Assembly (NCBI GenBank): GCA_028277115.1
Contig: JANQHG010000188.1
Span: 1-45,354 of the forward strand
Length of the DNA stretch: 45,354 nt
From: Azospirillaceae bacterium
Lineage (GTDB): Bacteria; Pseudomonadota; Alphaproteobacteria; Azospirillales; Azospirillaceae
Direction of reading: 5' to 3'
This document shows positions 28,228 through 38,139 of this stretch, one piece after another. A program made the position numbers and the translations under genes. Every line of letters begins with the position of its first letter. Positions within the stretch are counted from its first letter, which is position 1. The notes beneath the pieces are model-generated. The model was not told the origin of the DNA and searched no databases. It worked only from the letters and a program-made list of their open reading frames with translations.

Positions 28228-30708
28228 ATGCGGACACTATTGGGATCGCTGTTCGCGGCTGCGACCCTGCTCGCGATCGCCGGCACGCTCGGGGTGATCT
28301 GGGCGCTCGGCCATGTCGGGGGTGGCCTGCCCGACCACAAGCGTCTGCTCGCCTACCAGCCCAAGATCGTCACCCGAATCCACGCGGGCGACGGACGGCT
28401 CCTAGCCGAATATGCCGCTGAACGCCGCATTTTCGTGCCGATCACCACGGTGCCCAAGCGGCTGATCCACGCGGTCTTGTCGGCCGAGGACAAGAGTTTT
28501 TACACCCACCCCGGTCTGGATGCGTTCGGCATCGCGCGCGCGATCATGACCAATCTCTCCAATCTGTCGACCGACCGTCGACCGGTGGGCGCGTCGACCA
28601 TTACGCAACAGGTCGCGAAGAACTTCTTGTTGTCTAATGAGGTCTCGCTGATCCGCAAGCTCAAGGAAGCGATTCTCGCGATCCGAATCGAACATGCGCT
28701 GACCAAGGACACCATCCTCGAGCTCTACCTCAACGAGATTTTCTTGGGCCAGCGCTCGTACGGCGTCGCCGCGGCGGCGCTGACCTATTTCGGCAAATCG
28801 CTTGATCGGCTGACCCTGGCCGAGGCGGCGTTCCTGGCGGCGCTGCCCAAGGCGCCGAACAACTATCACCCGGAGCGCAACTACGACGCCGCGCTGGCGC
28901 GGCGCAACTGGGTGCTCGGTCGGATGGTCGAGGACGGCCATATCTCGGCGGACGAGGCGGCGGCGGCGGCGGCGGAACCGATCACGCTGCACCGCGACGA
29001 CCAGGCCGACACGGTTGACGCGCCCTATTTTGCCGAGGAGGTGCGGCGCGAGATCGTCCGACGCTATGGTGAGGCGGCGTTGTACGAGGGCGGCCTGTCG
29101 GTGCGCACGACCATGGACCCGGGCCTGCAGGCGCTCGCCACCGAGGGGTTGCGCACGGCCTTGATCGCCTATGACCGGCGCCACGGCTGGCGCGGGCCGG
29201 TCGGCCGGCTGGACGGGCTCGCCGACTGGCAGGCCGCGCTCGCCGCGACCGAGCCGCCGGCCGGCACCGCCCCGTGGCAGCTCGCGGTGGTGCTCGAGGT
29301 CGGCCAGGGCCGCGCCGACAGCGCGATTGGCTTTGCCGACGGCGCGCGCGGCGTCCTGCCGTTCTCGGAGCTGACCTGGGCCCGGCCGTGGCGCGACGGG
29401 CAACGGGTCGGCCGGCGCCCGCGGCGCGCCGGCGACGTGGTGCGCGCCGGCGACCTGATCCTGGTCGAGGAGGTCGCGAGCGAGGCGCCGGGCACCTATG
29501 GCCTGCGCCAGATCCCCGAAGTCCAGGGCGGCCTGGTCGCGATCGACGTCCACACCGGCCGGGTCCTGGCGATGCGCGGCGGCTTCTCGGCCGAGACCAG
29601 CGTGTTCAACCGCGCGACCCAGGCGATGCGCCAACCGGGCTCGGCGTTCAAGCCGTTCGTCTATCTGACCGCGCTCGACGAGGGGTTCACCCCGTCGAGC
29701 CTGGTGTTGGATGCGCCGTTTGCCTACGACCCCGGCTACGGCCAGCCGATCTGGCGGCCCGAGAATTATTCGCACACCTTCTATGGGCCGACCCCGCTTC
29801 GGGTCGGGATCGAGAAATCGCGCAACGTGATGACCGTGCGCCTTGCGCACTCGGTCGGGATGGACAAGGTCAAGGCGACCGCCGAGGCGTTCGGAATTTT
29901 CGACGAGATGGCGCCGTTCCTGCCGATGTCGCTCGGCGCCGGCGAGACCACGGTGTTGCGCCTGACCGCGGCCTACGCGATGCTGGCAAGCGGCGGCAAG
30001 CGGATCGCGCCGACCCTGATCGACCGGGTCCAGGACCGCACCGGGCGGACGATCTACCGCCACGTCGTCCGCTCATGCACGGCGTGCCGCCAGACCTCGT
30101 GGTCGGACGCCCTGGCGGTGCCGGAGCTGATCGACCAGCGCCCGCAGATCGCCGACCGGCGCACGGCCTATCAGATCGTCAACATCATGACCGGGGTGAC
30201 CACGCGCGGCACCGCAGCGCGGCTGCGATCGCTCGGCCACACGATCGCCGGCAAGACCGGCACGACCAACGAGGGCCGCGACGCCTGGTTCATCGGCTTT
30301 ACCCCGGACCTTGCGGTCGGGCTGTACATCGGGTTCGATCAGCCGCGCAGCCTCGGCAACCGCGAGACCGGCAGTTCGGTTGCGGTGCCGGCATTCAAGC
30401 ATGTGATGGAACGGGTGCTGGCGGCCACCCCGGACAAGCCGTTCAAGACGCCGCCGGGCGTGGTCTTGGTGCGGGTCGACCCGAAGACCGGCGCCCGGGT
30501 CGGCCGCGGCCAGGGCGGGGTCTTGGAGGCGTTCCTGCCCGGCACCGTGCCGACCGGCCGCGCGACCACCGTGCTCGACGGCAGCGTCGAGGGCTGGGGC
30601 GCCGGCAGCGTCAGCGGCGGCGCCGGCACGCCGTCGGCCGGCCGGCCGTCGGGCAGCGGCGGCGGCGCGAGCTCGACCTTGAGCTTCGGCACCGGCGGGC
30701 TTTACTGA
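28228..30708 (+). CDS. Class A penicillin-binding protein (PBP1A type)
   Basis: The product is 826 residues from the ATG at 28228, which has GGAG 10 nt upstream and starts right before the membrane anchor (about 5-28). An earlier in-frame start at 28117 is less likely. The GT51 glycosyltransferase domain has AEDKSFYTHPGLDAFGIARA (Glu87), GASTITQQVAKNFLLSNE and RKLKEAILAIRIE. The transpeptidase domain has SAFK (Ser472, Lys475), KSRN and KTGTTNEGRDAW (Lys676). An OB-like insert lies between them. It polymerises and crosslinks peptidoglycan in the periplasm. The C-terminus is a Gly/Ser-rich tail. Its 3' end overlaps the convergent LysR-type gene by 7 nt. Confidence 0.95.
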   Translation: MRTLLGSLFAAATLLAIAGTLGVIWALGHVGGGLPDHKRLLAYQPKIVTRIHAGDGRLLAEYAAERRIFVPITTVPKRLIHAVLSAEDKSFYTHPGLDAFGIARAIMTNLSNLSTDRRPVGASTITQQVAKNFLLSNEVSLIRKLKEAILAIRIEHALTKDTILELYLNEIFLGQRSYGVAAAALTYFGKSLDRLTLAEAAFLAALPKAPNNYHPERNYDAALARRNWVLGRMVEDGHISADEAAAAAAEPITLHRDDQADTVDAPYFAEEVRREIVRRYGEAALYEGGLSVRTTMDPGLQALATEGLRTALIAYDRRHGWRGPVGRLDGLADWQAALAATEPPAGTAPWQLAVVLEVGQGRADSAIGFADGARGVLPFSELTWARPWRDGQRVGRRPRRAGDVVRAGDLILVEEVASEAPGTYGLRQIPEVQGGLVAIDVHTGRVLAMRGGFSAETSVFNRATQAMRQPGSAFKPFVYLTALDEGFTPSSLVLDAPFAYDPGYGQPIWRPENYSHTFYGPTPLRVGIEKSRNVMTVRLAHSVGMDKVKATAEAFGIFDEMAPFLPMSLGAGETTVLRLTAAYAMLASGGKRIAPTLIDRVQDRTGRTIYRHVVRSCTACRQTSWSDALAVPELIDQRPQIADRRTAYQIVNIMTGVTTRGTAARLRSLGHTIAGKTGTTNEGRDAWFIGFTPDLAVGLYIGFDQPRSLGNRETGSSVAVPAFKHVMERVLAATPDKPFKTPPGVVLVRVDPKTGARVGRGQGGVLEAFLPGTVPTGRATTVLDGSVEGWGAGSVSGGAGTPSAGRPSGSGGGASSTLSFGTGGLY

Positions 30709-31481
30709 CCGGCCCCCGCGGGCGGCGACGCGGCGTCCGCATCGCGCAAGCTCTCGATCATCCGGGCGGCGATCGCGGGATCGAGGGTCGGCGACAGCGC
30801 GACCCCGACGGTTCGGGCGAGCCCGAGGTCTTCGACCGGCCGGTGGGCGAGGTCACGGCCGAGGCTGGCCGGCGCCAGCGTGACCCCGAGCCCGGCACGC
30901 ACCGCGTCGAACGCGCGGGCGTCCTGATCGGTCCTGAGGGTGATCCGCGGCCAAATCCCGCGGGCGGCCAGCAGGGTCTCGGCATCGCGGGCGCGCTCGC
31001 AATGGCCGCGCAGGATGAACGGCCGGCGATCGAGCAGGGCGACCCGCACCCGGTCGCCGGACGCGGCCAGCGGATCGCCGGGGGCGCACACCAACTCGAT
31101 CGGTTCCTCGCGGATCGGCACCCAGTGGCGGCTCGGCGCCTGGTCGAGGCTGAGCAGCGCCGCCTCGACCCGGCCGCGCCCGACCCAGCCGAGCAGCGTC
31201 GGCAGATCGCCGTCGCGGAGCGACAGCTCGAGCCCGGGCAGCCGCTCGGCGCACCGGCGCAGGGCGTCGAGCACCCAAGACAACGCGATCGTCGGCAACA
31301 GACCAAGCCGCAGCCGGACCGAGTTCGGTCCGGCTGCGGCCTCGTGGCGCACCAGGTCGCACGCGCGCAGGATCGTCACCGCCCGCCGGTGGACCCGGGC
31401 GCCGCGGGCGGTACAGCTTCCTCGGGCGTGGATAACCGGAACCAAACAATCGGATTTGGTATTACTGTCCCGGCGGTTCAC
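30702..31481 (-). pseudogene. LysR-type regulator lacking its DNA-binding domain
   Basis: The frame encodes 259 residues. Residues 26-48 (TARGARVHRRAVTILRACDL) resemble the linker helix that follows the LysR winged helix. The rest is the periplasmic-binding-like effector domain (RLRLGLLPTIALSWVLDALR to AAGLGVTLAPA-like blocks). The N-terminal helix-turn-helix of ~60 residues is absent. Only 34 nt separate this frame from the next gene, so it cannot lie upstream. It is either a 5'-truncated remnant or a stand-alone effector-binding protein. A remnant is more likely. Confidence 0.75.
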
Positions 31482-31515
31482 CCGACCGAGGTATCAAAGC
31501 GGGCCGGGGTCAGGG

Positions 31516-32595
31516 TCACATTGCGGCAACCTCTGCTGCCGGTGGCGCGGCAAGATGCACCGTGAAGGTCGCGCCGGCGCGCGGCCCGTCGGATGCGGCC
31601 GTGATCGTCGCCCCCTGAGCGGTGGTGGCCATGGCGGCATTGACCCACGCGAGCCCGAAGTCCCGCTCCGGGTGGGTGAGGTCGTCGAGCGGTGCCGGCT
31701 CGAACAACCGTGCGAGCGCGTCGGTGCTCAGCCCGGTGCCCTGATACCTGACACGCACGGAGTCGGTGGTCGGCGCGCACACGATGATCTCGGAGCCGAA
31801 GTCGGCCGCGGCGGTCGCGTGGGCGAGCATGGCGTCCAGTGCGATCCGCAACAGCCCCACATCGGCCCAGACAGATGCCGGGGCGGCCTGGATGGCGATC
31901 CTGACATCGCGCGCGGTACGGTCCCGGGCACCGCCTTCGTCGCATTGGGCGACCAGCGTGGCCAGGTCGATCCAGACCGGATCGGGCTCAACCCGACCGA
32001 GCCGAAGCCGGCAGAAGGTCGCGAGCTGGTCGAGCGCGGCGCGCAGGCCGCGCGCCGACAGGACCAAGGCGGTCACGAACGGGCGCTGGCTCGCAGCAAT
32101 GGCGCCGAGGTTGATGTGGTCGGCCGCCGACAGGCCGTTGCCGAAGCTGCCGGTGGTCCGGAGCGCCGCGGTCGCAAGCGCGTTCAAGGCGTCTGAGACC
32201 TGATCGACAAACCGCAGCCGCGCGACCACACGCAACTGGGCAATCAACTCATCCGGATCGACCGGTTTCTCCACATACACGATCGCCGGTCCGAGCATCT
32301 CTTTACGATGCCCGCTGCCCTTCTTGGCTGACAGCACGACCACGCGATGACCGCGTTCGGCCAACAGCGTGGCCAATTGGTCGCCTTGCATTCCCGGTTG
32401 CGGCATCATCCGGTCGATCAGGGCGACGTCGATCCGGTGGCCTTCGCGGTCGGCGATGCGCAATCCTTCTTCGGCGGTTCCGGCATCCAGGACCTCAAAC
32501 TCGTCTTCGAGCAGTTCGGCGGTTCCCACGCGCTGTTGGACCGTGTCCTCAACATAAAGCACCACCGGACGATGCGTCGAAGAGGCCGTTGCCAT
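31516..32595 (-). CDS. Receiver domain plus degenerate histidine-kinase-like (ChpT-like) domain
   Basis: The product is 359 residues. Residues 10-130 form a receiver with Asp61 (VALIDRMMP) and Lys110 (VEKPVD). After it comes a two-helix segment with His160 (SAADHINLGAIAAS) and SARGLRAALDQLATFCRLRL. Then comes a Bergerat-like fold whose ATP-binding boxes are lost: no N-box Asn, YQGTGLS instead of DxGxG, FGLAWV for the last Gly box. The layout recalls ChpT-type phosphotransferases, which use a dead kinase fold to pass phosphate. This similarity is my inference. The ATG at 32595 has AAAGGG 6-7 nt upstream and begins 14 nt after the stop of the preceding kinase gene. Confidence 0.8.
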   Translation of the reverse strand: MATASSTHRPVVLYVEDTVQQRVGTAELLEDEFEVLDAGTAEEGLRIADREGHRIDVALIDRMMPQPGMQGDQLATLLAERGHRVVVLSAKKGSGHRKEMLGPAIVYVEKPVDPDELIAQLRVVARLRFVDQVSDALNALATAALRTTGSFGNGLSAADHINLGAIAASQRPFVTALVLSARGLRAALDQLATFCRLRLGRVEPDPVWIDLATLVAQCDEGGARDRTARDVRIAIQAAPASVWADVGLLRIALDAMLAHATAAADFGSEIIVCAPTTDSVRVRYQGTGLSTDALARLFEPAPLDDLTHPERDFGLAWVNAAMATTAQGATITAASDGPRAGATFTVHLAAPPAAEVAAM

Positions 32596-32609
32596 CCCAA
32601 GACCCTTTC

Positions 32610-35324
32610 TTACGAGTCCCAACCTTGGACCGGCAGCTCGATCGTGAAGATCGCACCACCGCGCGGATGCTCTGCGGTCGCCGCCGCCGTATTGTCCTCG
32701 ACCCAGATTCGACCGCCGTGCAGACGCACGATGCGCTCGACGATGGCAAGGCCGACCCCGGTGCCCGGTACCCGCCCGTCACGCACCTCGATCCCACGAT
32801 AGAGCGGATGAAAGATCCGTTCCCGTTCGTTGGTGGGCACGCCGCAGCCGGTGTCGGCAATTCGGAGCAAGACCCGGCCCTCGACGGTCGCCACACTGAC
32901 CTGTACGTGCCCTCCGGGCGGTGTGAACTTGATCGCGTTGCTGAACAGGTTACGGATCACCTCGACCATCAACCCTGCATCTCCGGGAAAGCTAACATCG
33001 CTGTCCGAAAAGCCGATCTCGATCCCGTGTTCGCGCGCGATCTGGGCAACCTCGCCGATCGCCTCGCCGATCAAATCGGCGGTCCACAGCGGCACGAGCT
33101 TCAGGTCCGCCTCGCCGGCCTCGATCCGAACCAAGGCCTGCATGCGTTCAAAAGAGTGGCCCATGTTGTCGACGACCCCGCGCGCCAGCACCACCGCCTC
33201 AAGGGCGTTCGGCTTGCCTTTGACCAGGCGACGTTCGGTCAACCCGAGAAACACGTAGAGCTCTTGGAGAAAGTTTCCGAGCTGATGCATGACGTTGAGC
33301 ACCAGCGCCTCGGCGACCCGACGCGCCTCCTCGGCCATCCAGGCGCGGCCCTCGGCGCGCCGGCGCGCCTCCTCGGCGGTGGCGTCGGAGATCAGCGCCA
33401 TCACCAGGGTCGTCCCGTTTTCGCTGACGCGGGTGAGACTGAGCGAGATCGGGACCGTGCCGCCGGTGCGGGTGCGCGCCTGGAGCACGCCGTCCGAGCG
33501 AACATGGGCGGACACCGGTGCCTCGAAAAACGCGTTTATCGCCGGGCAGACGCCCTTCGTGCCCGCCAAAGGAAGGATGTCGTCGAGCGGCACGCCGATC
33601 AGGGCCCCGCTGGCGTAGCCGAACAGTTCGTGGGCGGCGCGGTTGGCAGTCACGATGGTGCCGTCGCCGTCGACCAGAACCACCCCTTCCCGAAGTCCCT
33701 CGAGCAGATGCGCCTGCTTGTCTGCCAGATTGCGGCGAGCCTGTTCGGCTTCGGTCTGCGCCGTGATGTCGACGAAGAAGCCGAGGACGCTCTGCACCTG
33801 CCCGTCGTCGTCGCGTTCATACACCGTGTCCCGCGCGTGGACCCATCGCCATTGCCGGTCGAACCCCAAAAACCGGTACTTGACTTCGATCACGGTGCCG
33901 TCTTCGGACGCCAGGATCCGATCGAAATGGCTTTCAACTCGCGCCCGATCCTCGGGATGGTAGAGTGTCTGGAACTCCTGAGCTGAGAGTGCGTTCAGCT
34001 GTTCACGGGTCCAACCGGTCATCCGTGTGTATTGATCGTTGACAAGCTCAAGACAGCCTTGCTTGACATTGAACACTCTGATACCAAACGAGGATGTGAT
34101 AACACCTTTGGCAAACCGCTCACTTTTGAGCAATCTCTCCTGCGCCTTCTTGAGAGATGTAATATCGGTTGTGACACATAGACCCTCAACAACCTTTCCG
34201 GCGTCATCGCGGATCGGTACAGTCCGGACCAGATAGACCCGGCCTTGATTGGCGTGTTCATACTCGGAGGGTTCTCCGGCAAGGGCCTGCCGATAACTCG
34301 TGTCGACCTTTCGCAGGTCCTCTGGATACAAAAATAGCTCTCGGATGCTTCGACCTTCCATGGCGGAAACCTGCAGTCCAGCGTCCTCCAAGCCGGCCCC
34401 GCGGGCAAAGGTGATCCGGATGTCATCGCCGTCGGCACTGAACATGACCGCTGCCGCCGGCAGATGGGCTGCGAGGGTGGTCAGTCGCTGCTTGGTTTTG
34501 CGCAAGCGTTCCTGGGTTTCGACCTCGATCGAGATATCGAAATGGGAGACGATCGCACCGGGTTGACCGCCGTGCGGCCGGCAGGCGTGCAGGCGCCACC
34601 ATCGATGATACCGGCCGTGTTTTTTCGCATAGAGATGGGTGAAACTGTCGAGTCGCCCGGTCAACACCGACCGGAGGCCGGTCGCGGCCGGAGAGCCCGG
34701 AGTTTGGCGCAGGCAGGCCGCCGGATAGTCGTCGCCGAGGCTGGCCGTGCCCCGAAATCCGGGTCCCGTGTACGCGAGGTTGACCTTGCGCACCCGGCCG
34801 GCGGCGTCGAGCAGGAGCGCCGGATAGGGCAAGGAATCCAGCAAGAGTTGCCGCTCGGCGTTGAGTTCGTCTTGTAGACGCTGCATCGCCGCCTCGGCGG
34901 CGGCCGTGCGTCGGCGTGCCACTCCGGCTTCGATCGTCGAACGGATCAACGTCCCGAACAACGGCTCGCGCGGGATCGGCTTTTCCAGAAACTCCTGTCC
35001 CCCCGGCCGGCCGTCGGACCGCCGTCGCATGAACTCGGCGGCGAGCGACGTCGAGCCGTGGGCGGTCAGCATGATGACCGGCACTTCGGAGTCTTGGCGG
35101 CGCACCGCCTCGAGTACGTCGATACCCGAAAGCCCGGGCATCTCTTGATCGAGCAGGACGAGGTCGATCGTCTCGAGACCAACGTCATCGACGATCGCCA
35201 AGGCCGCCTCACCCGACTCGGCCAGGACCGGCTGGTATCCGAGCTGGCGCAACCTGGCGTCCAGCATGTCGCGGACACCTGGCGTGTCGTCGACCACGAG
35301 AACCCGTGACTGTGCCGGCGCCAT
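32610..35324 (-). CDS. Hybrid sensor kinase: receiver, four PAS-like domains, histidine kinase
   Basis: The product has 904 residues from the ATG at 35324, which overlaps the preceding stop by one base (TGATG). The frame remains open far upstream, but only as a shadow of that gene. Order: receiver (about 5-140, Asp59 in LVLLDQEMPG), PAS-like domains at about 175-290, 300-415, 430-550 and 565-685, then a dimerisation helix with His680 in an atypical VMHQLGNFLQEL box. The ATPase has NLFSNAIKFTP, DTGCGVP and GTGVGLAIVERIVRLHGG. It has no membrane segment, so it is a soluble sensor. The stretch near 34010-34350 is visibly richer in A+T than the rest, suggesting one PAS module was acquired separately. 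Confidence 0.93.
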   Translation of the reverse strand: MAPAQSRVLVVDDTPGVRDMLDARLRQLGYQPVLAESGEAALAIVDDVGLETIDLVLLDQEMPGLSGIDVLEAVRRQDSEVPVIMLTAHGSTSLAAEFMRRRSDGRPGGQEFLEKPIPREPLFGTLIRSTIEAGVARRRTAAAEAAMQRLQDELNAERQLLLDSLPYPALLLDAAGRVRKVNLAYTGPGFRGTASLGDDYPAACLRQTPGSPAATGLRSVLTGRLDSFTHLYAKKHGRYHRWWRLHACRPHGGQPGAIVSHFDISIEVETQERLRKTKQRLTTLAAHLPAAAVMFSADGDDIRITFARGAGLEDAGLQVSAMEGRSIRELFLYPEDLRKVDTSYRQALAGEPSEYEHANQGRVYLVRTVPIRDDAGKVVEGLCVTTDITSLKKAQERLLKSERFAKGVITSSFGIRVFNVKQGCLELVNDQYTRMTGWTREQLNALSAQEFQTLYHPEDRARVESHFDRILASEDGTVIEVKYRFLGFDRQWRWVHARDTVYERDDDGQVQSVLGFFVDITAQTEAEQARRNLADKQAHLLEGLREGVVLVDGDGTIVTANRAAHELFGYASGALIGVPLDDILPLAGTKGVCPAINAFFEAPVSAHVRSDGVLQARTRTGGTVPISLSLTRVSENGTTLVMALISDATAEEARRRAEGRAWMAEEARRVAEALVLNVMHQLGNFLQELYVFLGLTERRLVKGKPNALEAVVLARGVVDNMGHSFERMQALVRIEAGEADLKLVPLWTADLIGEAIGEVAQIAREHGIEIGFSDSDVSFPGDAGLMVEVIRNLFSNAIKFTPPGGHVQVSVATVEGRVLLRIADTGCGVPTNERERIFHPLYRGIEVRDGRVPGTGVGLAIVERIVRLHGGRIWVEDNTAAATAEHPRGGAIFTIELPVQGWDS

Positions 35325-36805
35325 CACTCGGCCCTCGCGGCGGTCGGGGTCGGGGTCGCCGGACCGGTCAGCGGCAGACGGACCGTGAACAGGGCGCCGC
35401 CCCCCGGTGCATCGGTCAGCGTCAGCGTGCCGTCGTGCGCCTCGACCAGCGCTTTGGTGATCGGCAAGCCGAGGCCGGTTCCGTCGGCGCGGCGCCGGCC
35501 GCTCGCGGTCTGCTCGAAGGCACGGAACACCCGCGTGCGGTCTTTCTCGGGGATGCCGGGGCCGGTGTCGCGCACGTGCAGGAGAAGCGTGTCGCAATCG
35601 ACCGCCAGCGACAGCACGACCTCGCCACGCTCGGTGAACTTGACCGCATTGCCGATCAGGTTCCACAGAACCTGGCGGAGCCTTTGCGGGTCCGCGATGA
35701 TCTGGCGCCGGTCGTCGTCCGGCAGGTCCGCGAACTCCGTGCGGAACGACAGCATCTTGTCGGCCGCCAGCGGTTCGAGCTGGGTCATGACCTCCCGGGT
35801 GAGCGCGACCGGACAGAGCGGCTGCACCCGCAAGGTCAGGCGGCCGGCTTCGATCCGGGTGAGGTCGAGCAGGTCTTCGACCAGGTGCGTCAGATGCTCG
35901 GCCGCGTCGAACGATTTCCGGCAATAACCGGCAGCGGTCGCCGGGTCGGGAAACCGGTCGGGGTCCTGCAGCATGTCGAGCAGGCCGAGAATTACCGACA
36001 ACGGCGTCTTGAGCTCGTGGCTGACCATGCCGACGAAGCGGGATTTGGCGCGGTTGGCGGCGTCGGCCGCTTGGCGGGCCCGGACCAGTTCGGTGACATC
36101 GCTCGAGATGTGAATCACCCCGCCGTCGGGGGTCCGGCGCTCGGTCACCCGCACCCACGTGTCACCCGGCAGGTGCTGGAGAGCCGGCGCGGGGTCCGGG
36201 TCGTCGGCCGCCGACGCCGATGACAGCGCCGGTCTTAACCCGGTGTCGCCGTACAAGTCGGTGAAGCGCTGGTTTCCGAGATCAAGGTGCAATGAGCCGT
36301 CGAGCGTGGGTCGGAAGAAGGCGATCCCGTCTTCGAGCGCGTCGAGCGCGCCGATCAGGCGTTGCTGGGCCCGCGCGGCCCGCTGCACTGCCGCGCGAAG
36401 GGCGCGGGCACTGGCAACCCGATGGGTGACCCGTCTGATCGCGTCGATCACCGCAGCTCTGGTGAGGGCCGGAACCTTCGACAAGAAGTCGTCGGCGCCG
36501 GCCCGCCAATAGTCCAGGACCAATTCCGACTCATTAAATCCAGTGATCACGACGATGGCCCCCGAGAATCCGCTTGCCCGTAATCCTTTCAAAAGCTCGA
36601 TTCCATCCTGATCAGGAAGATGGTGGTCAAGCAGGATCACATCCGGAGCGGTTGTCGTGATCGACTCCATCGCTTCGGCGGCCGAGGCGGCCTCGCTAAC
36701 CTGGGCTGCATAGCCGCGAAGAAAGGCCCTGAGAAGGAGCCGAGTGGTCGCATCATCTTCGACAATAAGAAGGTGACAGTGCTTTTCAATCAATGGCTGC
36801 ATCAT
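35324..36805 (-). CDS. Receiver-PAS-histidine kinase
   Basis: The product is 493 residues from MMQPLIEKHCHLLIVEDD. The receiver (about 10-130) has Asp60 (VILLDHHLPDQDG) and a Lys in FLSKVP. A PAS-like segment follows at about 155-245, then HisKA with His263 (MVSHELKTPLSVIL). The ATPase has NLIGNAVKFTERGE, DTGPGIP and GTGLGLPITKALVEAHDG. All catalytic boxes look intact. An open frame to 36976 exists, but the ATG at 36805 has AGAAGG about 10 nt upstream and a promoter-like -10 box just beyond. It is the first gene of a three-gene phosphorelay operon. Confidence 0.93.
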   Translation of the reverse strand: MMQPLIEKHCHLLIVEDDATTRLLLRAFLRGYAAQVSEAASAAEAMESITTTAPDVILLDHHLPDQDGIELLKGLRASGFSGAIVVITGFNESELVLDYWRAGADDFLSKVPALTRAAVIDAIRRVTHRVASARALRAAVQRAARAQQRLIGALDALEDGIAFFRPTLDGSLHLDLGNQRFTDLYGDTGLRPALSSASAADDPDPAPALQHLPGDTWVRVTERRTPDGGVIHISSDVTELVRARQAADAANRAKSRFVGMVSHELKTPLSVILGLLDMLQDPDRFPDPATAAGYCRKSFDAAEHLTHLVEDLLDLTRIEAGRLTLRVQPLCPVALTREVMTQLEPLAADKMLSFRTEFADLPDDDRRQIIADPQRLRQVLWNLIGNAVKFTERGEVVLSLAVDCDTLLLHVRDTGPGIPEKDRTRVFRAFEQTASGRRRADGTGLGLPITKALVEAHDGTLTLTDAPGGGALFTVRLPLTGPATPTPTAARAE

Positions 36806-36832
36806 CGCTCGGCAACCTTCTGACGGTTTCCG

Positions 36833-36861
36833 ATTATAAGGGTGTCGCAACACAACCCAAA
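36833..36861 (-). promoter_or_regulatory. Candidate promoter of the phosphorelay operon
   Basis: On the minus strand a perfect TATAAT (36838-36833) is preceded by TTTGGG with a 17-nt spacer. The predicted start leaves a leader of about 20 nt to the ATG at 36805. The -35 match is weak. Confidence 0.4.
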
Positions 36862-37524
36862 GTAGGAGATCATGACCCGGAAACATCCGTTTGTGACCCC
36901 CTTTGCATACCGTGAACCAACGTAGCCGCTGATGAGCATAGATTAAACTCTTTGGTACGAGAACCCATGTGATCACGTTAAATTGATGGCAACCCAGCCA
37001 AGAGAGTCATCTCTGCACGATCTGGAGAGGACCGAGCCGGGATTACCCTTCTTGGAAGAAATCATCTGTATCTTATTCAATTTATGCTGCCCACCGTTGT
37101 TATAATTACTGACAATCGCCAATCGATACCGATCACCTTAGCCCTTACGAAAAGGAACGACCCCTCAAGGTGTCCTTCATGATGACTTAATCCCTGGTCA
37201 TAACCTAGATGTGGTATGAACAACTGGCGAGCGCTCTAGGTTTGGGAACGATGGACTCACGAGTAGCCTGGGGCAATCGGTACCCAAGCATCGGAGAGTA
37301 TCCAAGTATCTTCCTTAACACGGATATGCGTGACATGCATGCCAGCCATCTTTCGATTGCAGCCCTGGACATGATGGTCGGTACCACTTTTCTGACTTCT
37401 TGATTGGCCAGGCGTTGGCACAAACCAATCGGTTGATTTCCGCACAGGCCAACAAGCATGATTGATTAACTTCTAAACAACCAAGATTTCGTGGTGTGGG
37501 ACATGCTTGCGTTTTGAGTTGCTT

Positions 37525-37668
37525 ATGCCGCAGAAAGCCACATCTCATTCATTGTTGAATAGATTAGATGAACTAGGAACAGAAAAATCAGGAAAATATT
37601 GGCCCTTAGTGTCACAAATATATATAGACATCCACTCCACTATTCTAGTTAAACGTTCACACTTTTGA
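37525..37668 (+). CDS. Possible 47-residue ORF in the AT-rich island
   Basis: ATG at 37525 opens 47 codons (starts MPQKATSHSLLNRLDELGTE). It is mixed and hydrophilic in composition and reads like a protein, unlike the low-complexity frames around it. There is no clear ribosome-binding site and no recognised family. A chance ORF or a remnant of a larger foreign gene is equally possible. Confidence 0.15.
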   Translation: MPQKATSHSLLNRLDELGTEKSGKYWPLVSQIYIDIHSTILVKRSHF

Positions 37669-38049
37669 TTTGTATGGAACTAAAGTTTATTTTTATTACT
37701 TTTGTGATCCGTAAAGTGAATGTTATACTGAAAGGAATGGCTGCCACCATTCCTACTGGTAGATGGTTTGGCGATAATCATCTCTTTATTTTCCGACAAA
37801 AAAGTTAGAAAATACTGAATTTTTCTGGCCTTAGAAATGATTGTTAAGATATTTGATCAAATTTTTAGGCTAGCATTACAATAAATATATTTAAACAATC
37901 TACATTGAATAATTTTATTTATGATAATTAGTATTTTGCTACAAATTACTTAAATTTCTCGATGTTATTGATGAAGATGTTGGCATGAATTGTCAACCCA
38001 AGACTAATGCCTGCACATGCCGTACCCGTTCCGATCTAAAGGAGTATCC

Positions 38050-38139
38050 ATGTCATACAAATTTAACCAAAGCATACCGTATGAGCAATTTTTACCAGAA
38101 ATTCCAACGGCTATTCACCTTGATATGTTAATATTATAG
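38050..38139 (+). CDS. Possible 29-residue ORF with a strong ribosome-binding site
   Basis: AAAGGAG lies 6 nt before the ATG at 38050. The frame MSYKFNQSIPYEQFLPEIPT continues to a TAG at 38137-38139. It lies about 240 nt upstream of the TPP aptamer, perhaps within its leader. It may be a leader peptide or the 5' stump of a lost gene. No family is recognised. Confidence 0.22.
   Translation: MSYKFNQSIPYEQFLPEIPTAIHLDMLIL

Noticed and set aside
37205-37548. Transposase or other gene in overlapping frames of 60-84 codons
   Set aside because: Translations in both strands show no DDE, HTH or other motif, no ribosome-binding site and no terminal inverted repeats.
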